Made by a program: the position numbers and the translations under genes. A stretch of DNA of 64,000 bases from Blastocatellia bacterium AA13 (GTDB lineage: Bacteria > Acidobacteriota > Blastocatellia > UBA7656), in the NCBI GenBank assembly GCA_003222245.1, contig QHVH01000012.1, positions 62,001 to 126,000 of the forward strand. Reading direction: 5' to 3'. Shown piece after piece: positions 28,808 through 37,978 of this stretch; the stretch's first letter is position 1, and the number at the start of each line of letters is the position of its first letter. The notes below the pieces were generated by a model, which had not been told where the DNA came from, searched no databases, and worked only from the letters and a program-made list of their open reading frames with translations.

Positions 28808-28847
28808 GCGGAGCCGCTGGAAGCTATGCTATCGGCGGCTCCGCTTT
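28808..28847 (+). terminator. Rho-independent-like terminator after clpC
   Basis: A perfect 10-bp stem, GCGGAGCCGC (28808-28817) with GCGGCTCCGC (28835-28844), a 17-nt loop and TTT. It separates the lysS-lol-clpC run from crcB. Confidence 0.7.
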
Positions 28848-28914
28848 CGATTGATGAGCCGAATTGATGGACTCGATGAAACCCGCGAAGCGGTAGAGCC
28901 GCGAGCCGCCCGTA

Positions 28915-29292
28915 ATGTATAAGATACTCCTGTTGCTTCTGGGCGGCGCATTTGGCACGGGATGCCGTTATTTTCTTTCGAGCCTGGTTTATTCGATATT
29001 CAGAAAGCCGACCTTTCCTGTAGGAAACATGATCATCAACGTATCCGGCTCGCTTGCTATCGGTTTTCTTGCCGAATTGTTCGAGACGCGGGTGCTGATT
29101 TCTCCTTCCATCAGAGTCGCGTTGTTGACCGGAGTCCTTGGAGGCTATACGACTTTCTCGAGTTTCTCTTTCGAGACCTATTCTCTTTTACGAGATGGTG
29201 AAACCGGTCTGGCGACGCTGAATGCTTCGGCGAGCGTTCTGCTCGGACTTGGCGCCGTTTGGCTTGGAGTCAGACTGGCGCAGGCAATTTAG
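28915..29292 (+). CDS. crcB: Fluoride channel CrcB/Fluc
   Basis: 125-residue dual-topology channel that lets fluoride leave the cell. Four membrane helices are visible, with the family motifs GGAFGTGCRYFLS (about 9-21), PVGNMIINVSGS (about 36-47, the Asn that lines the pore) and GGYTTFSSFSFE (about 77-88, the Phe box). Followed 35 bp later by a DUF190 gene, a pairing seen in other bacteria. I looked for a fluoride riboswitch upstream and did not find its core. Confidence 0.95.
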   Translation: MYKILLLLLGGAFGTGCRYFLSSLVYSIFRKPTFPVGNMIINVSGSLAIGFLAELFETRVLISPSIRVALLTGVLGGYTTFSSFSFETYSLLRDGETGLATLNASASVLLGLGAVWLGVRLAQAI

Positions 29293-29327
29293 TCGGCGAC
29301 TCTCGATGAAATTTATTCGAGGACTAG

Positions 29328-29678
29328 ATGAAGATTCCTGAGAAGGCCCAATTGATCCGAATTTTCATCGGCGAGTCGGACCAGTGGCAGGGCAAACCTC
29401 TCTATGAAGCGATCATATTGAAGGCGCGCGAAAACGGGATTGCCGGAGCGACCATGCTCCGCGGCTTGATGGGATACGGGGCCGCGAGCCGCATTCACAC
29501 GGCGAAGATATTAAGGCTCTCGGAAGATCTACCGATTGTAGTTGAAATCGTGGACGGCGAGGACAAGATCGCGGGCTTTCTTCCGGAAATCCAGGCGATG
29601 GTACAGGACGGTTTGATCACGGTCGAAAACGTTCGCGTGCTTCAGTATCGCTCCGGCAAGGACGAGGATGCTGTGTAA
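29328..29678 (+). CDS. DUF190 family protein
   Basis: 116-residue PII-like small protein (DUF190): LIRIFIGESDQWQGKPLYEAII (about 9-30) and GIAGATMLRGLMGYGA (about 37-52) are the family signatures. Encoded next to CrcB in many genomes, so it may regulate or sense for the fluoride channel; its biochemistry is not established. No separate promoter is seen, and the gene is probably translated from the crcB message. Confidence 0.9.
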   Translation: MKIPEKAQLIRIFIGESDQWQGKPLYEAIILKARENGIAGATMLRGLMGYGAASRIHTAKILRLSEDLPIVVEIVDGEDKIAGFLPEIQAMVQDGLITVENVRVLQYRSGKDEDAV

Positions 29679-29730
29679 TGAGCCTTCCTTGTACGCGATG
29701 CCGCCGAGAAGCGGTAAAAAAGGAGGCGCG

Positions 29731-29760
29731 TTGGATTGCGCACTTCATTTTTGTTACAAT
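29731..29760 (+). promoter_or_regulatory. Candidate sigma-70-type promoter upstream of bamA
   Basis: TTGGAT (29731-29736), an 18-nt spacer, and TACAAT (29755-29760). It lies in a 313-bp gap that otherwise holds no gene, about 230 bp before the bamA start used here. Confidence 0.5.
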
Positions 29761-29991
29761 GACCGCTCATTTCAGCGTTCGTATCGATGAAGCAAGAAAT
29801 ACAATCTTAAGGAAGGGCCAGTCTACCAGCATCTTAGACTGACGTGTTGCGTTCCACTCATTAGAACTAAAGGCGTGTTGGAGTCGTCAAACGCCGCCGC
29901 CTGATCGATCTGAGTCGGAACGCGCTCTTGCAGTTTGCTCATAGAGCCGCAATATAACGGCCTACGCTTTTCTAGGAGTGTGCAGTCCTTT

Positions 29992-32973
29992 ATGAAGAAG
30001 CACCGTTTGTATCTTGCAATCGCCTTAACCTCAATCCCTCTATGGCTGCCGGCGCTTAGCTCCAAAAATTCCGCCCCATGGAATTGGTTTAGGGAATGGC
30101 GGACACCCGCCTTCGCTTCCGAAACCAGCGCGGCACAACAAGAGATCCCGGTCGAACAGGTTGTAATACGAGGGAACAGGCGCATCCCGGAATCAACAAT
30201 AAAAATCTGGATCGGCACTCGTGAAGGCGATACGTACAATGCATCTCAGGTGGACCGCGACGTCCGCGCGCTCACCGCGCAAGGCCACTTCAAAAACGTT
30301 CAGGTCTTTACCGAAGATGGAACACGCGGAGGCAAGATCGTCACCTTCGAGCTCACTGAATGGCCCTTGATCCTCGATATAAGGTATGAAGGTCTAAAGT
30401 CCGTACAGCAGTCAAAGGTGTTGGAAGAGTATCGCAAGCGCCAGATCGGTTTATCAAAAGAATCCCAATACGATCCCGTTAAGGTCAAACGGGCTGCCGC
30501 GGTCATAAAGGACCTTCTCGCCGACGAAGGAAGACCGGACGCCAAGGTCGACGCCGTCGACGAGGACATTTCGAAAACGGCAGTCGCGGTTATCTTCAAA
30601 GTAGACGAAGGCGCCCGCGTCAGAGTCGCCGAAATCGAATTCGAGGGTAACAAGACTTTCTCGACTCCGTTCCTTCGAAAGAACATGAAGTTCGTGAAGC
30701 AAGTCGGGCTGCTCACGACCTTCTCATCCAAGGACATCTATCACAAAGAAAAGCTCAAAACCGATCTGGATCGTCTCCGGGTTCTGGTATATGTCGAACA
30801 TGGATACTTGAAGGCTCAGTTCGGCGAGCCGCGCGTGGAAGAGGTAGGCGAGGTCGGCACCTGGGTTCCGGTATTCGGCCACAAGGGCCGCGGCCTCAAG
30901 ATCATCATTCCGGTTAATGAGGGAAGGCAGTATCGCGCCGGTGACGTGAAGGTCGAGGACAACACTGAGTTCTCCGCCGATGAAATCAAAGCCGTTATCG
31001 GCCTCAAGACCGGCGATATTATTAAGGGCTACAGTGTGGTCAACAAGGGATTGGAAAATCTCAAGAAACTGTACGGCTCGCGCGGCTACATTCAATTCAG
31101 TCCGCAATTCATCCCCGAGTTCCACGATTCTCCCGAAGATTTGGACAAAGGCGTCGCCGACGTCACCTTTACGATGGAAGAAGGGAAGCAGTACACGTTG
31201 AGGCGGCTCGAGTTTATCGGGAATACGTTCACGCGCGACAACGTGCTTCGGCGCGAGGTGCTGATTAGCGAAGGCGAGCGGTACAACAAGAACCTCTGGG
31301 ATCTGAGCCTCTTGAGGTTGAACCAGCTTGGATACTTCGACCAGGTCAAAGATGACGACGCTACCGTCAACACCAACGAGCGCGAAGGCCAGGTTGATAT
31401 CACGCTGAAAGTTCAGGAGAAGGGCCGCCAGCAGATCAGTTTCACCGGCGGTGTTTCCGGAATCGGCGGGTCGTTTATCGGAATTGACTACTCGACTAAC
31501 AACCTGCTCGGCTACGGTGAAAACCTGTCACTATCCATAGCTGCCGGCAATCGGCAGAAGATCCTTTCGTTTGGCTTCACCGAGCCTTATCTTAAAGGCC
31601 GTCCGATCAGCGTCGGTTTCAATCTCTTCTATCAGAATTTTCAGTTTATCGGACAGGGATTCGGCACGATCGCTGATCCGACGCTATTGTCTGCCTTCTC
31701 CGGCGAATCGCTTTTCACTCAGAAAACCGTCGGCGGGGCCGTGTCGCTCTCTGCGCCGCTCAGTTATTTCGCGAAGCGTTTCAGAATGGGACGATTCGTC
31801 CGGATGGGTCTCTCTTACTCGTTTCGAACTACCGATATTCTGGATCCGAAAGTCAATGCGGACAGCGATCCTAACAACAACATCCCGATTACGTTTCGGC
31901 AAAACGGCGTAACCCAATCGACGGTTACTCCAACCATTTCGTACAACACCTTGAATTCTTCGCTCGATCCGACGCAGGGCAAGGCGCTAACACTCGGTAT
32001 GGCCTTGTCGGGCGGATTCCTCGGCGGCAAGGTCAACACGTTCGAACCCACCGCCGAGTTCAAATACTTCCGGCCGCTGTTTGCCGGTAAAGAGGCCCGG
32101 CCGGAGACCGGGAAGACTCGAACGCTGGGATTCCGGGCCTTTATGGGACATATCAGCCCGTTTGGCAGCCGCTTTGAATCGAACTCTGTTGCGTTCGTCG
32201 GCGGGATGCCGACCTTCGCGCGGTTTTATCTCGGCGGTGAAGAATCGATTCGCGGCTACAACATCAGATCCATCTCGCCGCTGGTTCCGATCAAGCAGCT
32301 CGTGAATACGCGGAATGTATTCGTGACCGATTTGTCGGGGCAGCAGTTGAAGATCCGCAATCCACGCAACGCCTTCTCCGGCAGCGTTGCTCCCAGCGTG
32401 ATCGACAAATTCACGACCTCCGATGTCGAACTGACCACCTCCTCTACTTCTTTCCCGCTTGGATCGGATTCGGAGATCCTGTTGAATCTCGAATATAGAA
32501 TCCCGATCATCGGTCCCGTGTCGGTGGCGCCGTTCTTTGACATCGGTTCGGCCTTTAATCTTCACAAGCTCAGCGATCAATTCGTTACCAGTGAGTTCCT
32601 GCCGGTGCCGGGACCGGCCTCGGTTGCGCCTATCGCCTTCGTGACTCTTAATCCGAGAGGCGAGATAGCGACTCAGCGAGAGATCAATCAGGCTCGAACA
32701 CCGGAGACCGGCAACGGGCTTCCGCCGGGCTTCAGGTTCGTGCAAATCAACGGCGAGCGCCAGTCGGTTCAACGGATCGCGTTGTCGGAAGCGGCGGGCG
32801 GATTATTTTCCAACTATCGCTACAGCGTCGGCAGCGAGATCCGTGTTCAGGTTCCGGTCATCAACGTGCCGTTCAGGCTTATCTTCGCCTGGAACCCGAA
32901 CGCCAAGATCGACAATCCGTTTATACTCGAGCAGCGGCGTACGATCAGGTTCTCCGTGGGACGGACGTTCTAA
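29992..32973 (+). CDS. bamA: Outer membrane protein assembly factor BamA
   Basis: Central subunit of the beta-barrel assembly machinery: POTRA repeats in the periplasm and a 16-strand barrel in the outer membrane. Signal peptide about 1-38 (LAIALTSIPLWLPALS). Several POTRA domains cover about 40-470, beginning IPVEQVVIRGNRRIPEST and including VRVAEIEFEGNKTFS and YTLRRLEFIGNTFTRDN; the barrel follows, with GIGGSFIGIDYSTNNLLGYG and ending SVGRTF, a C-terminal Phe typical of barrels. 993 residues, longer than the usual about 800; part of the excess lies in strand loops around 760-930. I chose ATG 29992, where the signal peptide begins, over an in-frame codon 19 residues earlier. Followed by two Skp-like chaperones. 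Confidence 0.96.
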   Translation: MKKHRLYLAIALTSIPLWLPALSSKNSAPWNWFREWRTPAFASETSAAQQEIPVEQVVIRGNRRIPESTIKIWIGTREGDTYNASQVDRDVRALTAQGHFKNVQVFTEDGTRGGKIVTFELTEWPLILDIRYEGLKSVQQSKVLEEYRKRQIGLSKESQYDPVKVKRAAAVIKDLLADEGRPDAKVDAVDEDISKTAVAVIFKVDEGARVRVAEIEFEGNKTFSTPFLRKNMKFVKQVGLLTTFSSKDIYHKEKLKTDLDRLRVLVYVEHGYLKAQFGEPRVEEVGEVGTWVPVFGHKGRGLKIIIPVNEGRQYRAGDVKVEDNTEFSADEIKAVIGLKTGDIIKGYSVVNKGLENLKKLYGSRGYIQFSPQFIPEFHDSPEDLDKGVADVTFTMEEGKQYTLRRLEFIGNTFTRDNVLRREVLISEGERYNKNLWDLSLLRLNQLGYFDQVKDDDATVNTNEREGQVDITLKVQEKGRQQISFTGGVSGIGGSFIGIDYSTNNLLGYGENLSLSIAAGNRQKILSFGFTEPYLKGRPISVGFNLFYQNFQFIGQGFGTIADPTLLSAFSGESLFTQKTVGGAVSLSAPLSYFAKRFRMGRFVRMGLSYSFRTTDILDPKVNADSDPNNNIPITFRQNGVTQSTVTPTISYNTLNSSLDPTQGKALTLGMALSGGFLGGKVNTFEPTAEFKYFRPLFAGKEARPETGKTRTLGFRAFMGHISPFGSRFESNSVAFVGGMPTFARFYLGGEESIRGYNIRSISPLVPIKQLVNTRNVFVTDLSGQQLKIRNPRNAFSGSVAPSVIDKFTTSDVELTTSSTSFPLGSDSEILLNLEYRIPIIGPVSVAPFFDIGSAFNLHKLSDQFVTSEFLPVPGPASVAPIAFVTLNPRGEIATQREINQARTPETGNGLPPGFRFVQINGERQSVQRIALSEAAGGLFSNYRYSVGSEIRVQVPVINVPFRLIFAWNPNAKIDNPFILEQRRTIRFSVGRTF

Positions 32974-32996
32974 AAATTCGGCGGAATGCAACAACC

Positions 32997-33025
32997 TTTT
33001 GTGAAGGCGTGAGCGCTGGTATAAT
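32997..33025 (+). promoter_or_regulatory. Candidate promoter upstream of the skp genes
   Basis: A consensus -10, TATAAT (33020-33025), preceded by TGG, with a weak -35 TTTTGT (32997-33002) at 17-nt spacing. Lies between bamA and the first skp-like gene, so the chaperones may also be expressed alone. Confidence 0.55.
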
Positions 33026-33094
33026 CGCCGTTTCCCAATTGGCGGCCGGCGCGCACAATACGGCCTTTCGAAGATGCGAGATACAGGAGCAGTT

Positions 33095-33742
33095 ATGGTG
33101 AAAACAAAGTTGGTCGCCGTTTCGGCAGTCATGCTGGCGGCGTTTGCGGCCGTTGCGACGGCGCAAAATCTGACGACTCAAGCGGGCGTCTCCGGCCTGC
33201 TGCAGGACGGCAAGGTGGCCGTCGTCAATACGGGGCTTTTCGCTGAGAAAATCGGCGAGTTAAGACAGAAGTACGAACAGGTCAACAATCAGTTCAAGGA
33301 CCGCTACCAGGAGCTTCAGACTCTCGACGGGCAGGTCAAACAGTGCGATCAGGATCTCAAGACCAAGGCGCCGCAGATGACGGCCGATAAAGCCGCCGAG
33401 ATGCAGAGCCAGTGCGAATTGCTAAAGCGCCAGGGCCAGAGAAAGCTGGAAGATTTTCAAGCCGACTATAATAAGGCGCTCGAGACGGCGACTCGGCCGG
33501 TCAACGACAAGCTTCAACAGTTCATTCAAAACTATTCGGCTCAGCGCGGCATAATCCTGATTATCAATCTTCCGGTCGCGGCTCAATCGGGAACGATCGC
33601 GTACTGGGCTCCGACCTCGGATATCACCGAAGATTTCGTAGCGGAATATAACAAGGCCAATCCGGTGCCTGCCGGAGCCGCGCCTGCCGGCGTTCAGCCG
33701 AAGACAAATCCGCCGGTGAAGCCGCCGTCAGCAAAACCATAG
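33095..33742 (+). CDS. Skp/OmpH family periplasmic chaperone (first copy)
   Basis: 215-residue precursor: signal peptide about 1-24 (LVAVSAVMLAAFAAVATAQ), a small beta region (DGKVAVVNTGLF), a long helical hairpin of coiled-coil character (about 56-135), and a C-terminal beta part with DITEDFVAEYNKANP. Skp-like proteins hold unfolded outer membrane proteins on the way to BamA. The copy carries two Cys in the hairpin (KQCDQ and QSQCEL), which could form a disulphide. Pro-rich tail. ATG 33095 with AGGAG 7 nt upstream. Confidence 0.9.
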   Translation: MVKTKLVAVSAVMLAAFAAVATAQNLTTQAGVSGLLQDGKVAVVNTGLFAEKIGELRQKYEQVNNQFKDRYQELQTLDGQVKQCDQDLKTKAPQMTADKAAEMQSQCELLKRQGQRKLEDFQADYNKALETATRPVNDKLQQFIQNYSAQRGIILIINLPVAAQSGTIAYWAPTSDITEDFVAEYNKANPVPAGAAPAGVQPKTNPPVKPPSAKP

Positions 33743-33767
33743 CGGATAAGAACGGGGAGTTTTAATT

Positions 33768-34364
33768 ATGAATATCAAAATCGTTCTGACTGCTTTCGTG
33801 CTTGTCGCCGCGGCGCCTTCGGTATTTGCGCAGCAGCCTGCAACTCAAGCTAAACCGCCTGCGGCCGCGGCCAAGAGATTCGCGCTAATAAACAGCGGCG
33901 TCCTTCAAGAGCAAATAGGCGAATACAAGGCGAAGATAGACGAACTCAATCGCAGGTACGAGCCGCAGGTTAAGGGCCTTCAGGATCAAGCCGACCGCAT
34001 AAACGCTCTCGAGACCACTATCAAATCGCAAAGCAATGTGCTGACGCCTGCTCGTGTTGCCGAGATGACTGAACAGTTGGCTCAGATGAAGCGCGAATAT
34101 CAGCGAAAAGCCGAAGACCTGCAGGCCGAAGGCGAGCGCACGAAGAATCAGGCGCTGGAGCCCGTCAAGAAAAAGATGGGCGCTTTCATGCAGGACTTCG
34201 CCGCCAAGCGCGGCATCGCCGTGATGATCGATCTCGCAGCCGCGTTCGAATCGAACAACATCATCTGGTATGACACGCGTGTCGATGTCACTCAGGAGTT
34301 CGTGGCTGAATACAACAAAGCCAACCCGTCAGCCGGGCACACAGCCGCGCCGGCAAAGCCCTGA
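33768..34364 (+). CDS. Skp/OmpH family periplasmic chaperone (second copy)
   Basis: 198 residues, same plan as its neighbour: signal peptide about 1-22, helical hairpin about 50-125 and an end DVTQEFVAEYNKANP that matches the first copy almost word for word. It lacks the two cysteines. The pair looks like a tandem duplication that has diverged in the coiled coil but kept the N- and C-terminal core. GGGGAG lies before the ATG. A strong terminator follows, ending this section of the operon. Confidence 0.92.
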   Translation: MNIKIVLTAFVLVAAAPSVFAQQPATQAKPPAAAAKRFALINSGVLQEQIGEYKAKIDELNRRYEPQVKGLQDQADRINALETTIKSQSNVLTPARVAEMTEQLAQMKREYQRKAEDLQAEGERTKNQALEPVKKKMGAFMQDFAAKRGIAVMIDLAAAFESNNIIWYDTRVDVTQEFVAEYNKANPSAGHTAAPAKP

Positions 34365-34412
34365 GTAGACCTCATCGGCGATATCCGTCATACATCGAAA
34401 TTCCGCAACTAT

Positions 34413-34447
34413 CGACCGCTCCCTAGAGACTGGGAGCGGTCGTTCTT
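34413..34447 (+). terminator. Rho-independent terminator after the second skp gene
   Basis: An 11-bp perfect stem, CGACCGCTCCC (34413-34423)/GGGAGCGGTCG (34432-34442), with an 8-nt loop and TTCTT. Suggests that lpxD has its own promoter in the following 170 bp. Confidence 0.8.
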
Positions 34448-34621
34448 ATGGGAACCCGGCTTGACCCTAAAATCTGTTCCTTCCCTTCCTTAAATCCCTT
34501 CCTTAAATCTTGCGCGGTTGGAGTTGCTGTGTGAGACTCACGAGTTTGGCGGACTAATAATGTCCGCTGTGCGGCCGTATAACTGATGCCTCTTACGCAA
34601 CTTTGATTCGAGATCTTGGCT

Positions 34622-35647
34622 ATGTATGTGCTACACGAAATTGCGCGGCTGACCGGGACCGAATTAAACGGCGATCCGAATGCCGAGGTCCAGCGCGCCG
34701 CGCCGTTCGATATCGCTCAAGAGGGCGACATCACCTACGCCGAGAATCCCTCTTACTTGACTCGCGTAGAGGAATGCAAAGCAACCGCGATCATAGTTCC
34801 ATCGGGAGTTGACGCACCCGACAAGAACCTCCTGATAACCGTCAAACCCAGGCTTGCGTTCGCGCGCGCAATCCAGTTATTGCACAAAAAAATTTACTCT
34901 GGATCAGGAGTGAGCCCCGACCTTATTGCCGGCGAGGGCACGGTTTTCGGAGCCGAGCTCTCAATCTCGCCGCGCGTCACGATAGGCCGTGAGTGCACGA
35001 TCGGAGATCGCGTGACTCTTTATCCGGGTGTCGTAATCGGCGATCGCTGCCTGATCGGCGATGACAGCGTCTTACACGCGAATGTTTCCGTATACGAAGA
35101 CTGCGAAATCGGAAAGCGAGTGATCATTCATGCCGGCGCCGTAGTCGGCTCGGACGGTTTCAGCTTCGCGCCCGATGAGGAGGGCAAGCAAGTGAAGATG
35201 CTGCAACTCGGCCGGGTTCGAATAGAAGACGACTGCGAGATCGGCTCGAACTGTGCCATCGACCGCGGCGCCTTTGGCGACACGATTCTAAGACGAGGCG
35301 TGAAGCTCGATAATTTGATTCAGGTAGGACACCACTGCGAGATCGGAGAGGATACGGTTGTTGCGGCGTTAACTGGTTTCTCCGGAGGCACGAGAGTCGG
35401 TCGAAAGTGCGTTATCGCGGGACAGGTAGGAACGAATCAACATATCACGATCGGCGACGGCGCAGTCATTACAGGACAGGCCGGGGTCACGAAAAACGTG
35501 AAACCGGGCGCGGTGGTGGGCGGCACGATACCCGCTCAAGAGATCAACTCGTGGCGTCGATCACAGGTGATATACTCAAAGCTGCCCGAGCTTGTCGAAC
35601 GGGTCAGAAAATTAGAAGAGGCCGCCGGTCTCAAAGCAAAGAAGTGA
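34622..35647 (+). CDS. lpxD: UDP-3-O-acyl-glucosamine N-acyltransferase LpxD
   Basis: Third enzyme of lipid A synthesis: N-acylates UDP-3-O-acyl-GlcN. About 341 residues. The N-terminal uridine-binding domain holds FDIAQEGDITYAENPSYL; a left-handed parallel beta-helix of hexapeptide repeats (about 105-300) follows, with catalytic His in QVGHHCEIGEDT (about 238). The ATG at 34622 is chosen; a TTG two codons earlier (34616) has a closer GAG and is possible. Leads fabZ by 33 bp. Confidence 0.96.
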   Translation: MYVLHEIARLTGTELNGDPNAEVQRAAPFDIAQEGDITYAENPSYLTRVEECKATAIIVPSGVDAPDKNLLITVKPRLAFARAIQLLHKKIYSGSGVSPDLIAGEGTVFGAELSISPRVTIGRECTIGDRVTLYPGVVIGDRCLIGDDSVLHANVSVYEDCEIGKRVIIHAGAVVGSDGFSFAPDEEGKQVKMLQLGRVRIEDDCEIGSNCAIDRGAFGDTILRRGVKLDNLIQVGHHCEIGEDTVVAALTGFSGGTRVGRKCVIAGQVGTNQHITIGDGAVITGQAGVTKNVKPGAVVGGTIPAQEINSWRRSQVIYSKLPELVERVRKLEEAAGLKAKK

Positions 35648-35680
35648 CGGGCGCTGAAACCTTCATCGAGCGGGTAAACA

Positions 35681-36181
35681 ATGGAAACCGTACTAGACAT
35701 AACTCAAATTCAAGCGATACTGCCGCACCGTTATCCTTTTTTGCTCGTGGACCGAATCATTGAATACGAGGCGGGCAAGCGGGTGGTCGGCATCAAGAAC
35801 GTTACTCTCAACGAGCCGTTTTTTGCCGGTCACTTTCCGGGAGCGCCGGTAATGCCCGGCGTCCTCATCGTGGAGGCGATGGCGCAAACGGCAGGTGTCT
35901 TGATGCTCGGCAACATACCCGACAGAAAAAATAAGCTCGTCTTCTTCACCGGAATCGACGGAGCCAAGTTTCGTAAGCCCGTTATTCCGGGCGATCAACT
36001 GCGGCTTGAGCTGACGGTTCTGAAGTATCGAACGAACCGATACATAAAATTAAGAGGCGAGGCCTTTGTCGACAGCCAGTTGGTCGCCGAAGCGGAGATC
36101 TCTTCTTCTCTTGTAGACCGCAGCCTGGTGGAACGCGGCGACACGATAAATCACGCCGGCTTCACGCCCGTCCAGCTTTAG
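35681..36181 (+). CDS. fabZ: 3-hydroxyacyl-ACP dehydratase FabZ
   Basis: Dehydrates 3-hydroxyacyl-ACP in fatty acid elongation. 166 residues, slightly longer than average. Hot-dog fold with the catalytic His in ILPHRYPFLLVDRI (about 13-26) and Glu in GVLIVEAMAQ (about 63-72), plus FAGHFPGAPVMPG. It stands between lpxD and lpxA, the usual order, linking hydroxyacyl supply to lipid A. Confidence 0.97.
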   Translation: METVLDITQIQAILPHRYPFLLVDRIIEYEAGKRVVGIKNVTLNEPFFAGHFPGAPVMPGVLIVEAMAQTAGVLMLGNIPDRKNKLVFFTGIDGAKFRKPVIPGDQLRLELTVLKYRTNRYIKLRGEAFVDSQLVAEAEISSSLVDRSLVERGDTINHAGFTPVQL

Positions 36182-36201
36182 CTTCCTGGAGAGAACTCTT
36201 T

Positions 36202-36975
36202 TTGCAGATACATTCGACAGCGGTCGTGAGCAAAAAGGCGGAACTGGGCTCCAACGTCACGATCGGCCCTTATTCGATTATAGGAGACCGGGTAATTCTC
36301 CACGATGACGTTCAAGTGGCTAGTCACTGCGTAATCGAAGGCCCCTCGGAGTTCGGCCGCGGCTGCGTATTTTATCCATTCGTATCGGCCGGACAGGCGC
36401 CGCACGATTTGAAGTATAAAGGCGAGCAGAGCCTGTTTCGCGCCGGCGAAGACAACGTCTTTCGCGAATTTGTTACCCTGCATCGCGGCACCGAAAACGG
36501 CGGCAATATTACTGAAGTAGGCGCGAACAATCTTTTCATGGACCAGTGTCACATCGCTCACGACTGCCGAATCGGAAGTAACGTGATTATGTCGCATGCC
36601 TCGGCGTTGGCGGGCCACGTGATCATCGAAGACTACGCTACGTTGGGAGCGTTTTCGGGAATTCATCAATTCTGCCGGGTCGGCAAGCACGCATTTATCG
36701 GCGCGCACTCGGTCGTAGTCAAAGACGCCCTGCCATATGCGAGAACAGTGGGAAACCACGCGAAATGTTTTGGTCAGAATACACTCGGTCTCAAGCGGCG
36801 CGGGTTCTCGTCGGATGAGATACGCCGAATCACTCACGCGTTCAGATTGCTTCTCGCCTCAAAGCTGAACACCACACAGGCGCTCGAAAGGATCAAGCAC
36901 GAGCTGAGCGGCAATTCCGAAATCGACTACCTGATCGAGTTCATACAGACCTCGGAACGAGGGGTGACAAAATGA
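36202..36975 (+). CDS. lpxA: UDP-N-acetylglucosamine acyltransferase LpxA
   Basis: First lipid A enzyme: 3-O-acylates UDP-GlcNAc. 257 residues of hexapeptide-repeat beta-helix (about 3-190), catalytic His in CHIAHDCRIGSN (about 118-123), SAGQAPHDLKYKGE and VTLHRGTENG; helical C-terminus. The start is a TTG at 36202 with GGAGAG about 10 nt upstream, and the protein begins QIHSTAVV as the family does. The stop overlaps the next start (ATGA). Confidence 0.96.
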   Translation: MQIHSTAVVSKKAELGSNVTIGPYSIIGDRVILHDDVQVASHCVIEGPSEFGRGCVFYPFVSAGQAPHDLKYKGEQSLFRAGEDNVFREFVTLHRGTENGGNITEVGANNLFMDQCHIAHDCRIGSNVIMSHASALAGHVIIEDYATLGAFSGIHQFCRVGKHAFIGAHSVVVKDALPYARTVGNHAKCFGQNTLGLKRRGFSSDEIRRITHAFRLLLASKLNTTQALERIKHELSGNSEIDYLIEFIQTSERGVTK

Positions 36976-37958
36976 GCATATTGATACTCAAGCAATCCGA
37001 GGTCGAGCGGCTTCTGGTGATGAGCGAGTGCATCACCGTGATGCGCGACGCCCTGTCGAGACTCGCGCGCGGAGAGGTGTATCAGCCGCTGCGGATGATC
37101 ATCAATCCTCCGGGCGCCGCGGGCGACATAGCGCTCATGCCCTCATACCAATCCGGCGAGCGCGCTGCTTATGGATTGAAAGCGGTCTGCTTTTTTCCGG
37201 ATAACCCGTCAAAGGGTCTCGATTCTCATCAAGGAGGAGTACTTCTCTTCAGCGCCGAGACCGGCGAGTTGATGGCGATCATGAACGCGTCGGCAATTAC
37301 CGCCATCAGAACGGCCGCGGTTTCCGCCGTTGCAACGGACCTGCTCGCCAGGCCGGACTGCCGAGAGCTGGCGCTCATAGGATCGGGAGTTCAAGCGCGC
37401 TCTCATCTGGAAGCAATGAGCTGCGTCCGAGCCATCAAGAGGGTGCGCGTCGCAAGCAGGAAGTTGGAGCAGGCCAGAAGATTTGCCAAGGAGCTCGCTC
37501 CCCGCTATTCGTTCGAGATCGAGCCCGTAGAATCGGTCGAAGCTGCGATTAGGGGCGCCGATCTAATCGTGACAGCTACTACCTCGGATGATCCGATAGT
37601 CGCTCTGGAATGGATTTCGCCGGGGGCGCACTTGAACGTCGTCGGATCGAGCATTGCGACTGCACGCGAGATTGATACGGCGACGATGGCCGCCGCGGCC
37701 CTATTCGTCGACCGGCGCGAGTCTACGTTCAATGAAGCAGGAGACTACCTCTTCGCCATGCGCGAAGGGGCGATCGGACCCGACAGCGTACGAGCCGAAA
37801 TCGGAGAACTGCTGATCGGCGCCGGCAAAGGCCGCGGATCAAGCGACGAGATAACATTATTCAAATCGCTGGGGCTCGCCGTAGAAGATCTCGCCTCGGC
37901 TGAATACCTCTATCGCAAGGCAAAAGCAACCGGCGAAGGCGCCTGGGTTGACTTTTGA
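36972..37958 (+). CDS. Ornithine cyclodeaminase / mu-crystallin family protein within the lipid A operon
   Basis: 328 residues, NAD(P)-binding family that includes ornithine cyclodeaminase, alanine dehydrogenase, ketimine reductase and mu-crystallin. Substrate half with SYQSGERAAYGLKAVCFFP; Rossmann half with ELALIGSGVQARSHLEA (about 134-150) and DLIVTATTSDDPIV; C-terminal DEITLFKSLGLAVEDLASA. Overlaps lpxA by 4 bp and meets lpxI directly, so it is translationally embedded in the operon. In relatives of this cluster an unrelated Gfo/Idh-type oxidoreductase often holds this place. Function in lipid A modification or amino acid metabolism is open. Confidence 0.9.
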   Translation: MSILILKQSEVERLLVMSECITVMRDALSRLARGEVYQPLRMIINPPGAAGDIALMPSYQSGERAAYGLKAVCFFPDNPSKGLDSHQGGVLLFSAETGELMAIMNASAITAIRTAAVSAVATDLLARPDCRELALIGSGVQARSHLEAMSCVRAIKRVRVASRKLEQARRFAKELAPRYSFEIEPVESVEAAIRGADLIVTATTSDDPIVALEWISPGAHLNVVGSSIATAREIDTATMAAAALFVDRRESTFNEAGDYLFAMREGAIGPDSVRAEIGELLIGAGKGRGSSDEITLFKSLGLAVEDLASAEYLYRKAKATGEGAWVDF

Positions 37959-37978
37959 GCGACATTAAACACGATTTC

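Noticed and set aside
28845-28914. Fluoride riboswitch upstream of crcB
   Set aside because: The GATGG-like bits (TTGATGAGCC, TTGATGG) do not form the conserved core or pseudoknot arrangement; I could not support it.
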